From Hippasteria phrygiana (Eukaryota; Echinodermata; Asteroidea; Valvatida; Goniasteridae): a stretch of DNA of 64,000 bases. The stretch lies in contig JAZGUH010000713.1 in NCBI GenBank assembly GCA_037893225.1, positions 310,001 through 374,000 on the forward strand, given 5' to 3'. Within the stretch, counting starts at the first letter, position 1, and the number at the start of each line of letters is the position of its first letter. Below are positions 13,044 through 27,362 of this stretch, one piece after another. The notes beneath the pieces are model-generated. The model saw only the letters and a list, made by a program, of their open reading frames with translations, was not told the origin of the DNA and did not search any database. The position numbers and the translations under genes were made by a program.

Positions 13044-16000
13044 TAGCATATTGAGCGTGAATTTGAACTGGGAGAACGGAGCAGCGACACGAGACACACA
13101 GGGAGTTTGTTCCAGGGGAATTGTTCATGAAAAAAGGCATAGAAATAACACATTTTCTGTCGCAATCCAAGCAATTTTTTGATCATGATGCTAATGTTCA
13201 AAATGTATCGGAATTAAGTTATTGAGATCAGTGAGCATGCGAACAATAATGTATTAACAACAGAAATGCAAATTGGTTTTGCCGAGAGCATTTTTTATCT
13301 TGTCACACTGGAGTCTAGGCATTTTTCTGATGACGGTCGGGACATATATGATCGAAACGTCGACTTCATACCTCTGTTCTTTTCACCTTTTCTCTTTTGT
13401 TTAGTTAACTTCATTCACATGACGTAAAACTATGTCTGTCTACAAAATTAGCCTACTCTCTTGTTATCTGGTAAACGTACTAAGTAATAAACCAATTTAA
13501 GTACACTGAAAAAAACTTCGTATGTCAAGTACGTTCATTTAATATGTTCATTATGCGTTAATGATCAAGCTTGTTGGCAGGGTCCACTGTCATCCTAGAG
13601 GTAGCGTATTGCTCGAACGCCACGGGGACGAGGTTGTTGACTAATGTGATTCAACTCGAGCTCCGTTAACCTTTCAACTGTTATTCCACGTCCAGAGCGC
13701 AAACCTTGCAGCCTTTACGGATCGCCAATGTAGGCTCACTGACCGGCGTGAATGGAATCTCAGTCGACAGCAGCCCGCAGTCTCTTTCTTTGAGCGCGAA
13801 ATCAGAGAGGGCGGGAGGCCCAAATTTATCGACAAAAATGTAAGTTAATCTCGCGGCTGTTTGGGGCTATGGCACGGTTACGGCTGAAGGCGTACGGGCT
13901 GTGTACCGAGGAGGAGGATCAAACGACTGTTTTGCGTCGACATTCGACAGTTCTTTATACCGATTTTCTGAGCAGTTTTAAAAAAAATAAACTGCAGCGC
14001 ACCGTGATTTCAATTTGATATGCAGGACTTTGATTCATGAACAATACGCTAATGTTGGAAAACAGTGAAGTCAGTTATTGCTTGAAAAGCAAAATCAAAA
14101 CTCGAATACCAGTGTAATCATGCTAACGTGTGGGGTTTTCCTTATTGATTCCCTTTTTATACTTTTGTTTTACTAATTTATCTATATATTTAAAATTTCT
14201 ATACTTTTTTGCAGTTCGGCCTTTATAAGGCCAACAATGAGGTTATTGGCTAATTCAATTCTGTATGAACTACAAACATAAACCAAGAATGAATAATGAA
14301 ACAGCAGTATTTATAAAGGAAAGGTGGCGTTTGATGTAAAACCGACGTCAAACCGGATTCCGAAGCCAGAATAACGAAGAAATTGAAATACCAAGTAACA
14401 TTAATGCCTCTTGACGGGGCCACCCTAAAATGTTGTGATAACAATTACATGTTGGATGGGTGAGTGTAGTCAGAGGAATGTCACTATACAGCTGCACAAA
14501 TGAATTACGGAAGCTGATCGTGGTATATACGGAGGAGCATCACTACATTAGGATGTGTCAGTTTTGGTTAAATGCCGACTGGAGTCTATCAGCAAACAGT
14601 CGTTTCGTGTAGCTAACACTGTTATATCTATCAACCACAGAGGTACCAATTCAAACGGGCCTGAGTTTGGCGATTTCACCTTTATTTTTCATCAGCAGCG
14701 AGCGCTTTTATCATTAGTTTTTAATGTCTGACGAGGCTCGTTTAGTCCTAAATGCCTTGATGTATATCTTGCTAACCATGATTAGTATGACGTAACAAAC
14801 ATCAATGTTTCGAGTACCGAAGTCTGACGTCAGTTCGCACGACAACTGGCTCCAAACAAATAGAGATTTCGACTGTTCCTTTGTTAACAGCCAGTCATGC
14901 AAACACGTTGACACAAAATAACAAATTATTCTGGCTCCAAACATTGCATTGACGTCATCACTTCGGTACTCTAAAGCGCACTCCACTCTTAATGACGACT
15001 AAGAATTATCAATTTCTAACCTGTTTTTTTTTGGGGGGGGGGGGGGGGGTAGGCATTAATCAGATTAAAACACTCAACTGCAAATTAATTCTGAGACAAA
15101 GGCCGATCATTAATGAGGTACAGCAAGCCCTAAAACAATAGGTTAACGTCACTGGGTACTGTAATTAGAGTGCGCTGTGTCACTTGGTAAAATCTTGTGC
15201 TTCATTAAAAAACGCAAAGATCGATACTGATGATAAAGTTCCTTTAACTAAATAAAGACTAATACTGTTAAACTGAACTTTCAAAATCATTTCAAAAGAT
15301 CATTATGACTATAGCACTATATTGAACCTCCCCACAAAAAACAGTAAGTAACAAATATCACATGGACAAACTGACATTGTTGGTATCAAACTTAGCCAAA
15401 TGTATAACGGCAAGATGTCACGTGTTTTAATGTCAATTCGACAGACGTATCATTATAAAACAAAATATCATCATCCATCTCCGTTTGCTCTAATTACATC
15501 CGTTTCCATTGAAACTAGGTCTAATAAATGCACCTTCTGTCGTTAATTATCTATTTCTCATTACTGTCATCGGGGTCCCATGAAGCTTTCTCGTTACAGA
15601 CGGCGGAATTCTCTTCAGTTGTCTGCAGTCGACATGCAGAAAATCAATTTTTATTAATTCAATTACGGGAATCTTCGAATCTCTGACAATAACATCCAGC
15701 CCAAGCGTAATTAGGTCACTGACGAGGCTGAGGTAATTGAAAACTGCAGCAGTAGGCCTATTAAGGGAATATAATTTGTTAAAACATGTTTTCAAAAAAG
15801 AGAAAGGCTTTGCCTTGATAAAAAAAATACACTAATGCTTTTCAAATTTGTATAAGCAGACTAATTGGTAATCTAAGGCTACAGAAATCAGTATGGCAAT
15901 TTTTATCATTCCGTCTCGGGGGCTCTGAGGATTAAATGGATGCCTGTGGCGATAACTGCGAGGCTTGGAGAACTGAAAACAAAAGGTTAAAATGTGCATA

Positions 16001-17086
16001 GAGATACCTCTCTCAAAAAAATGTGAGAGTGTCCAATACCTTTAAAACCTCACAAAATGCATTTTCCCTCTAAATTCATCTGATCGAGCCCGCTAGTATA
16101 TAGCTGAAGGTATTGAGATTTTGTCGTTGGGAGATTTTCCGCGTTTTATGTTACAGATCTCAGCCGGAGGCGGGAAAGAACTGACACGGCACGACAATAG
16201 TCAAAATGAATGGAAACTGTGCAAAAGTAAGGATTGTAATTTGACGGATACTGTAAGCTGTTATTAGACCTGCTACTTAGGCCCTATTGCATTGAATGTG
16301 TTTTGTTCACATTTTAAAATGACATTTGGGGCTTATGAAACGTTTATTTACAAGGATTGATCTCGCATCCCTGATTTAGAAATGTGCGGTCCAAAATGTA
16401 ATATAGAAAAACAATTTTAGCTTTGACACGATTATTTGAAATATGTAAAATGTATCAAAATGTATTGGACACCAAACATAGCAGACCTTAACGGTGCCCA
16501 GTATGTCAGATATTAATGACAATAGAAACGTGTTTTAAACTTATCTAATCTACTGGGCCCAATTTTATGGCATCACGGTTAGCGAAAAATCACCGCTATC
16601 TAGCCTTTAGCAGAAAATTCTGCGCGGTTAACAATGGGTTAGCAAGAAATGTTGGCTTATGCGCATGCGTACCGTACATCCCATAATTAAGGACTCCGTG
16701 CTTACAGTGCTAATTAGCGTAGAATTACTTTGCTAGCTCGGTCAGCACAGAACAGGCAGTAATAACAGAATCCAACGTATACGGTACGTATTCCTTGAAA
16801 TCGGGTCCTGGTAATTCGATGCTTGGAAAGGCCTGAATCATTGAGTCATTCCCTTCATTTAAATCAGTCACATTAATTTTTGCAAACTCAAATGGATAGC
16901 TCTCACCTAGAACAAAATCTGACTATAATGAACCTTGACACCACCATTGTGAAAGCAAAGTCTCAACCAATTTCATTGAAGCAATCTTTCAATTTCACAT
17001 TCATTTTAGGCTAATTTTTTTTAACTCTTAAAGTGAGAGCGCAATATGACAACCTTTTAGCACAGGATTTGGCTGAAAATCGATTA
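13044..17086. other. Non-coding stretch, no gene seen
   Basis: Holds a 17-base G run (15033-15049) and a block beginning TGGGCCCAATTTTATGGC at about 16555 that looks like the edge of an undefined repeat. No coding signal. Confidence 0.55.
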
Positions 17087-17316
17087 CACTGCAAAAACAG
17101 TGTTTAGCAATTAAACACTTTTCTAAACACACATTGCTATCAGTTTGTAAACACGTTTACATACTCAACATGTTTAGCGTATTGACGGATAGTGTTTAGC
17201 CATTGAACTTTGATGTTTAGGAAATGGACACGTAGGCCTAATGTTTAGCTTCTAAACATGTTTACAAACTGATAGCAAGGTTGTGTTTAATATTGCTAAA
17301 CACAGTTTTTAGAGTG
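17087..17316. mobile_element. Palindromic MITE-like element built of GTTTAG units
   Basis: 230 bp with inverted ends CACTGCAAAAACAGTGTTTAG / CTAAACACAGTTTTTAGAGTG, flanked by TA. The interior has many GTTTAG and CTAAAC copies and a longer inverted match (GCTATCAGTTTGTAAACA and its complement). The ends resemble those of the AACCAAT elements but the interior does not. One TAGGCCTA (17233-17240) lies inside it. Confidence 0.7.
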
Positions 17317-20300
17317 TACATGCAACATATACATGTAGGCCCTATAGCCCTCAATTTCGTCCCAAATAAGACAAATATACAAGATCGTGAGTATCTTTCC
17401 AATGGAAACGGCTGATAACAAAAATGAACGTGTTCACCTCTGTTTTGCAAGTGGAGGAGGTAATGTCTTACCTGTTTTTCGTTCAGTAACTCTGTCAACT
17501 GATAATTACTGTGGAGATGTTGGATCACCAATGTTAAGCTGGGCTGATCACTTCAATTCCGTTTCAATCGTGGTGTAATACTGGCTTGGCGTAGATTCCA
17601 TAAGCGCCGAATCAGTATGCGTGATATACTAATCGCTCAGCTCAGTCAGACGAGGTTCGTGGTCGCGGCTCTTGAAACTCGGACTGTTTCTAGCGGTGAT
17701 TTAAATGGGATTGAACAGTGAGCTGATACGAACACACCGTAAAAGAAGTGTTCCCTAACATCCCCCGTAGAAGTCCTGTTAAAAAACAACAAACAAACAA
17801 ACAAACAAACAAACACACAAAAAAAGCAACTAAAAAAAAACTCCACACGATCTAGTCCAAGACAACAAGCTGTAAAATTGCTTGTTGAACGAAGATGTCA
17901 TGGACTTTCACGAAGACTTAAAATCTTGTATTAAAGTTGGCAAAAGAGATGAATGTTGACAGGTCAGTCTGTACGCGTAGTGTGCATAGTGCTGGTTAAC
18001 ACACTAATGATGGTGTGGGTGTGTGTGGTCTGGGATGTGGGCGCGTACTTTGACGATGGTACGTTAACGGGAGCGTTTTCACTTCGATACCGAGATACTG
18101 TAATTATGTGTCCCGTCATTAAAACGTCCGACCGCCGTTACATTAGCGAAATTAATTTCACCATTCCCCTTTGCTCTCTAATATCAATCGCCTGAGGGTT
18201 GGTAACGATGGGAAAGTGAATTCTGGAAGCCCGTACTTCAGGGATGCACGACGTTGTCCTGTTTCTAAAGATATTTCAATGACATGTCAGAGAGGATGAC
18301 CGCAGTTATTCAGATTTGTGAAATATTAAACCTGTGTCGATCTGGTGTACCATACAGGAATAAAACACATATTCCTCCATGGGTGTCCCGATGCTTGAAG
18401 TCACGTAATAAATTTGACATAAGACACGACGTACATAATCCATTCCTTTGCATACATGCCGCGAAATGTCAATTATAAACGATAGTGATGTACGCGAAGG
18501 ACATCTTTAGACATACATGTAAATCATCTCTGACGAGTAGCTATCTCGCACGTCGGCGGGGAAGAACAGCAATCTCCTTGTCTTTGCAATGCTAAACATC
18601 TGATTTGTTTCTGCCCAAGATAATCAAGCCCAGGGGCGAGGCGGACGGATGACTTGGAGTGTGGTACCCTGGTGAGAACGCGGTGTGTGACACAGCGCGC
18701 TCCTCGTCAAACGCTTCCTTCCCTCAACAGCGTTTCCCGCCACTTTGTGTATACAGTCTGCTTGGTGCTGCACACACGCAGACGCCTGGCTAATTCGCCC
18801 TTGAATTAGCCCGATCACTCCAAGCTAACGTTACTCCTCTATACGCCACTACGCTTGGGTCTACCTGAAGAAAGAAATAGAAAGCCCGTCAGTTCGCAAG
18901 GTTCAAAGGAGGAATTTTAATGAAATACGACTGTTGCTGTATCGTTTTCTCTTCAAGACTAATGACTGCTATCGGCCTCACACTAGAGCTGATTCGAGTG
19001 TCAATGGAACGCGCGCCAAAAATCCAAACACGACTTTGAGGGTTAGCGGCCTGTATGTATTTCAAACTCAAGCTGTGCGGTCGTGACACGGTTGGCTAGG
19101 TAGTGTCAAACCCAGTCAAGACGGCTGGTGAAGGAGCTTAACCCCTGCGGAGGATGAGACTGTTGGCGCGTTAACGAACCGCACCGTGCAGCCTCCAGCG
19201 AAAAACTACCCAGCTGACTCCTGAGGCGCGTGATCAGTGCTACGGAGCGCCTGTTGCATCATCAATATTAATGGGGGATATTACGGACATTCTAATTTTC
19301 CGTGAGTTGGTTTGTGTATGCAGATTTGCAATAGCAAATCTTTAGAGTTCCAATCACAGAATGGTCTGTTTATTGTACTCTCCTTCAGATGTTTGCAGAT
19401 GACAATTGTAGATCTATTCTTTCTTTCTTTGAAGATAATATGTGACATTTTCTTCACTCTCTGAAAACGAATATCTCATTCTTTACGCAAGAGGTATCTA
19501 AAATTTGTTATTGCGGCACTTGACGAGATGGTACAAATTTGTTTTTAACTGAAATCACCCCAGTGCATCAACTACTTGAATCTAACTATCTTTTCCACAG
19601 GAACACATTTTAGAGCAGTCTTCTATGTTGAAATTTGAAGAATAAGTGCTATACCAAATAACGATTTCAGATTTTTGTCTGCATCTTGACTGAGTTATCA
19701 AACATAATACAAAAACACTAAAGTCGTCTTAATGTGGAATGATGTCTAATTCAAATAAGTTTGACCGAAAGTCATTTTGAAATGTGTTACATGTCACATA
19801 AACAAATCAGTGTCATTTTCACTATCTTAATAGGAAAATGAGAAATTGTCGGTAGGCTGGATACTGTTAAGGCATGTGCTCCCTTGTGCATAGCAGGTAT
19901 ATACGCTCTAACGTTAATTTTTTTTATTGACACGAACTGCTTTCCATAACAAAAAGCTGACTGAGTACGACTCGGGAACCCTCCCGCCCGTGGGCACTGA
20001 ACGGTGCTTGCACGGCGGCAAAGCCGTCCGCGTCAGGGGGCACGAAAGCTCCCAATATTTCCGTTGAAGGACTTAATTAAAAAGAACCATCGCCTCGGAT
20101 TATGTCATTTCCTCTGCCTCGTTTGCGGTCAGCGAGTTTGAGGGGCAATTCTCCAAGCATTGTGGGCCATTATAAGGACGTGTACAATCGCCGTGCGAAT
20201 ATGGAACAGTAATAATTGTTTGACAGCCTCCAATGTGACTTGGATCGCGGATGGAACTTCCGGGTCTATGATTTTAATCTTCCTTTTTTTTTTAGAGAGA

Positions 20301-22801
20301 GAGAAAGTTCACGAACGGGCGGCTAATGCTTGCTGCTGGGCCGTTTCATCCATACCGCGAGTCCAGTGACTCGTACATTTATTAGTTGGTATTTCTAGAG
20401 CTGTTTTGAGTTCTTACGATTTGATTTTAACTGACAGTGCTGTAGTACTCGTGCTGCTTTTTCAGCCTCGAGATTACTCGAGAACGATTTTTCAGTTCTT
20501 GATATCGAAGTCCTCGGGCTCGACATTTTACACTCGTACACGATTATCAGAGTGCTGAGAAGTGCCAGTATTCAAATCAGCAAACTCGTTATGCCAAGTA
20601 TACTCGTACCGAAAGTGACATTACATCGGAAATGAATCACAACACTACTACCGGTACTCGAAAGTGTCAATACTCAGAATCGAATAATATAACTCGTCCT
20701 CAAAAAGTAAAATACCCGACTCGACTCGATATTTGATACCTTCGGTACTCGATAAATAATACAAATTGAGAAAATGGCTCTACTGAACAAACACCATAAT
20801 TATGATAGTCAAGGGTGATATCAACGCACAGTGATTCACAGACTCTGAATAACGTTTCGTAAATATGTATCACTGCCCTGTCCAATGGGGTTAGTTTAAG
20901 CTGTACCGAGACTTTGCCTTGCCCGTCTGATGGCCTATTTTCTGTGCACTGTAACTTTTGTCATGCAATCCCTTTCATTCGATTTGTACAGGATTTTCAA
21001 CTGAGGACAGCTTGCCAACTGGGAACATAATTGTCCTCACAATGTCGTTCTTTGTCCCGTGTCCACACCATAAGCAAACCCATGGATGGCATTATTACCA
21101 CACCCTAAGGTTTGAAGTGGGCGAATGTATTTATCATAGGAAAACAATGATGGTGTGCATTTCAACACAATGTTTTGAAAATGACTTCAGATTGCTTCTC
21201 CTTTTTCTGAGTAGTTTCCCCCGTCTAATGGAAACGCGCGTGACTGATGGAACTGGTTTGTTAATAGAACGCAGTATCACATTCCAAGCCCTGAAGGGAA
21301 TAAGGTATCACGCCGATCGAATGAAACAACCGAGGCAATAACTTTGCATTTGGAAAAACATATTGTATCCGTTTTTCTTCTCTAACTAATTTGGTGCACT
21401 TTTTATTCGTAGTGTCATTCCATCTGCGGCGCAAACTATCGCATTTCATCTTTACCGTGCCGAGGTTGCAAGAACTCGGTTTTTCTGAAGATAGAAATTT
21501 TTTTCTTTTATTACGGTGGGAAAATATCGGAGCGGGCTGGCGACAGAATTCTCCCCGTTTGGACACAGGATTCCACGGGTTACCTCGGGGCTCAGTCGCC
21601 ATGATCGACTGTCCCGTGCGAAATCTTTCCCAAAAGATACTTTCGTGTAGGTTTCCTGGTAGACTTATCAGCTGCTGGCTCGTTCTCCTAGCCTGCGTGT
21701 AATCAATGCAGTTTTTGGGGGGTTAGTTCAGTCCCGACGGCTGTTTCATACCAAAGAAAAATCATTTTGACAGAATCATCTGCTGTGCACGTTTTCTATA
21801 ATGTGAAAGGAGTGAAACTTTTTTTGTCAGGCTTTTTTGCAACACAGAATATCAGGAAAATGTTCTGCCTACTATTTATTATGTGTATTCGTAGTGAAAC
21901 AGTGTACATTTTTTTTTAAAGGTGTCCGTTGTGGGAGTCGATTGTCCCGAGCCCTATGATTGGTACATAATTCGTTGGATTTCATTGGCTGAAGTCCCAT
22001 GCATATGATTCCGTGCACAATACTCGCCATGTGTGTGACGTCACAGATCCAAAAGAGCAGTGCAAGTGATTGGAGACGAATAGAGTGCGCATACGTAGCT
22101 TCACACGCTGTTGATAGAGCCCCATGTAGTTTGTATAAATGTACATCGAACTATCTGGCGCGATACATCCGGGTTGCGCAAAACAGATAGAGCGGTCATT
22201 TTCAGAGCATTATTCAGTTACTTTCACGAAACAGCCGCCACCACTTTGCTACAAAAATCGATGGAAGAGCTTGCATTCTTCCAGCCATTTTTCGATCCGT
22301 TACATGCTGTCTAAATTTTGCCTTGGTTCGAGCCTGTGCAGGCGTCGGCATCACCCAAAGGCCAACGGGAAGCGTGTAGTGTGATACCCCGTCCGCATGC
22401 CCGCCCGCAACGGGTATATACTATATAGACGACCAAAAAACGGTCACGAGATGGGGACTGAACGCACAGCGTTCATAGCGACTCTGTACTTGGAACGTAA
22501 CAAGTAGCCCTAGGCCTAAAACGTAACGGACACAAAACGGACCCACAACCCACTAAGCCATCTTAAGTTTCAGCCCATGTGCTTATCAGGGATAGATGCA
22601 TTGAAGGCAAACAGTCTACACGTGGCCAAACTGTGAAGCGTCATATTATAATGACCACTGACATAATCTAGAATGACATAAACAAGTAGCTATTTTGTTT
22701 ATCCTCTTATAAGCGTTAACATTCAGAATACAGCGGACTCTATCACTTTCCTAATAGTGCAAGGGCGGATCCGGGGGGGGGGGGGGGGGAGGCAAAGGGG
22801 G
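17317..22801. other. Non-coding stretch, no gene seen
   Basis: 18.5-19.3 kb is richer in GC and CpG but has no defensible exon. 20.4-20.8 kb is unusually rich in the word ACTCG. A G run at 22773-22789 lies just left of the 426-bp transposon. Confidence 0.55.
17786..17816 (+). repeat. (AAAC)n microsatellite
   Basis: About seven units of AAAC. Confidence 0.85.
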
Positions 22802-22805
22802 TCAT

Positions 22806-23231
22806 GGTGGAGTAAAATGCCATTTGTTACATGTTAGAGAACTTTAATGAAGAACGACACCAATTGAATTTCACATGTTCTTTAATAACAAAACTTAACA
22901 AAAGCATTTGCTTTAACTTAAAACAACCTTCTATCAACAGGAACATAAATTGAATATTTAAAACAATGGTTTGAAAACTGTTCAAAGTCATCATGGCACT
23001 GGCTCTTCAACGTTCAACTTAAGCTCCAACTCCCTCAACATGACCACCTTCTCTGTCGATGCATAACTGCACCATCTTGTCAAATGAAGTGCCCATCAGA
23101 CAATTTCAGACAGGCCTGGTGTAAGTTGTGTAATCAGTGTCCCAAAGCCCATCATTCAAAGGATTAGGCAAAGCAAAAACGGATCATCAAGCCATTTACA
23201 CAACATGTAACAAATGGCATTTTACCCCACC
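22806..23231. mobile_element. 426-bp non-autonomous DNA transposon with 30-bp inverted ends
   Basis: The terminal inverted repeats 22806-22835 and 23202-23231 differ at one position of 30. TCAT lies directly outside both ends (22802-22805 and 23232-23235), a possible 4-bp target duplication. The interior of about 366 bp has stops in all frames I tried and no recognisable transposase. Confidence 0.75.
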
Positions 23232-23474
23232 TCATTCAAACAATGGTTGCTCAGCCAATCGGAAAGTGAACGACCTGAAACTGGTCTCAAATTGAAGCTG
23301 ATGCTCTAGCGCATTTATACCATATCATATTATGGTTATGATGTTGGGTTTTCCTATAATCACGGTTTTAGCAACTGTTGCGTTTTTCGAGAGACACCCT
23401 GTAGTTCCGAATTCATTTATTTCTGTTAGTTAATGGCAATCCACACTGTAATAAAATCCCGTAAATTTACTGTA

Positions 23475-23694
23475 ACACGTTTATATTTAACTGTCGTTTT
23501 TCATAAATACTTTTCTATTGTTAGGTTACTCGTGGTTTTGCATGCATGTCTTATTTGGGGCCAAATTTGAGGCTACATTGCCTGATATCGATTTTTAGCC
23601 AAGACTTTTCATTTTTACGGAAAAGTAGCCACATTTTGATCTTATATCTTTAAAAAGGCAAATATGAAAATCAACAGTTAAATAATGAACGTGT
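23475..23694 (+). mobile_element. 220-bp MITE-like element, ACACGTTCAT family, copy at 23.5 kb
   Basis: Ends ACACGTTTATATTTAACTGT and the complement of ACACGTTCATTATTTAACTG, with TA directly outside both ends. Related copies at about 1150-1293 (minus), 27363-27566 (minus) and 40620-40832 (plus) share TTTAACTGTCGTTT at one end and GACAGT/AACAGTTAAA at the other. Confidence 0.65.
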
Positions 23695-23757
23695 TATGTG
23701 CACTTCCCGTAATTTTTAAGGTTTTTGTACCGTTTTTGCCTCAAAAATGAACAAATT

Positions 23758-23948
23758 GCTGTGTAAACCATTTACACCGATTGGGTAAATGAATTGTACA
23801 CATTATTGTGTAAAAATTCTACACAACTGTTATTTACAAATTACACAACTAGGGTTGTGTAAACTGTTTACACAACAGTTGCTAGGTTCATATAGTAAAC
23901 AGCGGTTGTGTAAAATTTTACACAACTTGTGTAAGATTTTACACAGCA
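23758..23948. mobile_element. Element built of TGTGTAAA repeats
   Basis: About 190 bp bounded by GCTGTGTAAA and its complement, with around ten direct or inverted copies of TGTGTAAA inside. This is the same design as the AACCAAT and GTTTAG elements (short word, both orientations, inverted ends). The outer ends are less certain. Confidence 0.5.
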
Positions 23949-26304
23949 GTAATAACAGTGCACTGAACTGGGACCGGGTCAAACCATCCTCTCAAGAATG
24001 CATTGGTCGCTGTCTCTCAAGATTTATGCTCGAAATTGGGAAGAGTAGGTGCTGTTTTCAACATCAGTAAATCCAGTCATGGAACTGCAGGGTCAGAAGT
24101 GAAGATATGAATATACGTAATACATATCCTTGCAGGTATAGAACGTTAACATTGTAATTCTATATGTAGGCCTATGGATTTCCTTTTTAAAGTTTGACGT
24201 CATTTGGATTAAGAAGTACAATGCAATCGAATTGAGTATTCGCGGTGTTGCTTCACGCGATGTCCATGGTTAGGCCTATGATCACGATGTGCGAATATCG
24301 ACGATAAGTAACAGGCAAAAAATGTGATGAAGGCCAAGATTAATGGGTTTTGTGACTCTCTAAATTGCCATGGGTTGACTGAAGGAAGTTTTGTTCGGTT
24401 AGAACCCCACAATTCAGTTATTCTGGTTCACATGCTGCTGCGTGGGGTGGGGTCTCGGAAGCAAGTGATTCACACCGTGCTGTCGTTTGTGCGCAACGGG
24501 AGACTTTTGAACACTTGGTGGCAGCAGACCGATTCGTTCCCGTCAGCCCGTAATTCTGAGCATGCGCGCAACCAACAAGTTCGGGAGCCATGAATGCAGC
24601 ATTTTGTTGCCTACGTACCACTAATATTATAACATACCCCTTTTCCGTATAAGCCCCTTTTATATTTTTTTTTGTAAAGGCATCCTATACCGGTACTCAT
24701 TTTCTGTTTATTAAAGCTAATTTCTTTTCTGCAGATTTCTGAACATCGTTGAGAAGATTAAAATGAACTTTTACTCAACTTCGATGAACAAAGCCCGTTT
24801 CACGCCTGATCTTAGAAATCATAGAAAATAAATCTGAAAATGTTACTACAGAAAACAAAAGTTAAGAAACCTGAAAACCATCTAGCGACCTTTTCTTATA
24901 CCACGGGGCATTATCAAGACAGACTGAAGATGTCAGCGCCCTGTGCCCCAAGAGATTTAAGTAAAAATAATATCTGTTTTCAGCGACTCGCTGCCTGGGG
25001 AAAAGAGGTTTGCCTTCACCGATGGTTTAAATAACTCAGTAGCAAATCTAATGCGATCGCGCCGCACGGCTTCTCGAAATCACATTTTACCCGACAAAGC
25101 CGTATGGCATGCCGTCGGCCAAGGCACATTGTGTGAATGCTGATGAACGGACTTGGAAATACATTTAAAAAAGCAGGTAGGCCAAGTGTGTTTCAATTGA
25201 GGTAGCTTTCAACATTCATGACGAAATGTTGCCCTTAAAGGAACCAGGCAATATGATTTTTATGACATGAATACATTTATGACAGCGTTATTTCCATGTA
25301 ACTATAAATTGTAAGATATTCTACTTTATGGAGTTTGATTTTATAATTTATACAGATATTCGTATATTTATGAGCTATAAGCGGAACTACAGTGGTGCGA
25401 GCATGATAAAAGCGTCGGAAGAATAAGGTACTTCCCTTAAAGATGAACGACTGGCCTCTTGCACCGTGAAGGTAAACAGTCTCATAAGCGAACCATCAAG
25501 ACCACGTCCCTGGCCCTTCGCACAATGACTAATGAAGCAGAATTCAGGTGTTACAAAATTGGCTGGTGTTCAGCGCTAGCCTAGAATTGATAAACATTGT
25601 ATTCCCCTTCGTGCATCATGCTCGCTGCATCATCCCTCCCAACACTTCACTACAAGGTGATAACCGCGGAGGCGATTGGAATTGTCAGTTTTAAAACCTA
25701 ATAAGCGAACTATGATCTAATAAGGCAAGGACCCTGATTGAAATCCCTGTTAATAAATCATGCAGATGGGGTTCCAACGCGCTCCGCCTTGGGGCCTGCG
25801 ATCAATAGACCGGGGGACTTAAGCGGATCGTTTCCCGCTCAGAGAAGCCCGTGAATTTATACCTCTCCACCGTATACGCCGAGGCTTGCTCGTCGCCGGT
25901 GACATAAACCACGAACCGGACTCTACACTGAAGCCTAGACTGTCTTACCGGAACAACAACCCCATCAGACGACACCAGTAGACCACTCGTATCTCCATCA
26001 GATCCTGGATTACTTTATAACTTGACACTCGGGAGGCATGTTTGACACGATGGTGTAAGGTCGGGACTCGTGTGCGATCGAGGACAGGGCGGATAGTGTT
26101 CAAATTAAAGGACCGCCCCCATTGATCATTATGGAGCTACACAATCAGCCATGGATTATAATTACACCTTATCTTGTGCTGAAAAACCACTAGCCATTAA
26201 ATGGTTATTGGTGGAAACATCCTTAATAATGTTCAATGTGACACTCGAATAGACAATGGAGGAATCGTCCATAAATGGACGTACTTTAGTCACCGAATCA
26301 GCGT

Positions 26305-26330
26305 GTCTGTTTGTTTGTTTGTTTGTTTGG
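26305..26330 (+). repeat. (GTTT)n microsatellite
   Basis: About six units of GTTT, followed by a G/T-rich stretch. Confidence 0.85.
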
Positions 26331-27362
26331 TGGGGTGTTGGGGTGTTTGTTTGTTTTACAATAAAGTATAGCGAGGCTTATAACCAAATATAGCCTGCCA
26401 CTAATCATCATTGATCCATAATCAGTACTACGACAATGCCTTGTCTTGGAACTAGACAGCGTGTGATACAAAGTCGTTATTAACCCCCCACCCATGTAAA
26501 TAAATAAATAATAAAATAATACAGAAATAGGCCTATAAATGAATAAATAAGTCAAATACAGTCGCATATTTTATTATCTCGCTATTGAAATACTACCACA
26601 GCCAACTGGCGACCATGCTGAGTCTTCAGATGAGTAATCCTACACCTTGGCTCTCTGAGTCCATACCCTTTTGCAGTCTCTCGTGATCTGTGTCGTGCAA
26701 CAGCCGTCGGTACAAGGTACGAGAGTACGTCCGTTGGCGTCAAGTGGCCAGCTATTTCCTCTTCGGTAGCAACCATAGACGAAAGAGGCAGCCGGGCAGG
26801 TGAGCAAGTATTGTACTCGGTTGACGCCTAGAGTCTTCCAATCCTGTTTTATCCTCCATTCCAAGGCTTGGATTAGTTTGGATCAGTTTGGTATTCAGTA
26901 CGAAGGTACGGTCTTTGGTGGCCTTCTAGCGGGCTAGACCCGATCCGTTGTCCGGGCTCTGCGTGTTTTTAGCCCAAAGTCCAGCTGCAGCTGGTCCCGG
27001 GGCGACCCACTTGCTCTTTCATGCCGGTGTTTTTGAAATATTGTATGGATGGTTTACGTCCTGCTCTGCGAGGGGCGTGAATAAAACACGACTTCGTTAT
27101 TTGATAGAGATACTGGACCGTATTCTACACAAACGTTAAATGTCAATGTATGTGGAAGTTTGCATCCGGACGTAATGCTATCGGGTTACAAAATATAGCC
27201 AAAATTATAGGGTGGCAAAAATATTCATTTTAAAATATTTTTAAACCCAGCATACTGAAAGGACAGAACAGAATTAACTCAATTCCATTTTAGCGTGCAA
27301 ATAATTACAAGCTAAGCAGATTCCAAGACTCGATTGAATGTAAAGACATCCAGGCAATTTTA

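Noticed and set aside
13320..13370. Hammerhead-ribozyme-like core CTGATGA ... GAAAC
   Set aside because: Stem II pairs only weakly (GGTC with GATC, with a mismatch at the base) and I could not form acceptable stems I and III.
16550..16760. Possible transposon edge starting TGGGCCCAATTTTATGG
   Set aside because: No partner end or second copy found in the window, so its limits cannot be supported.
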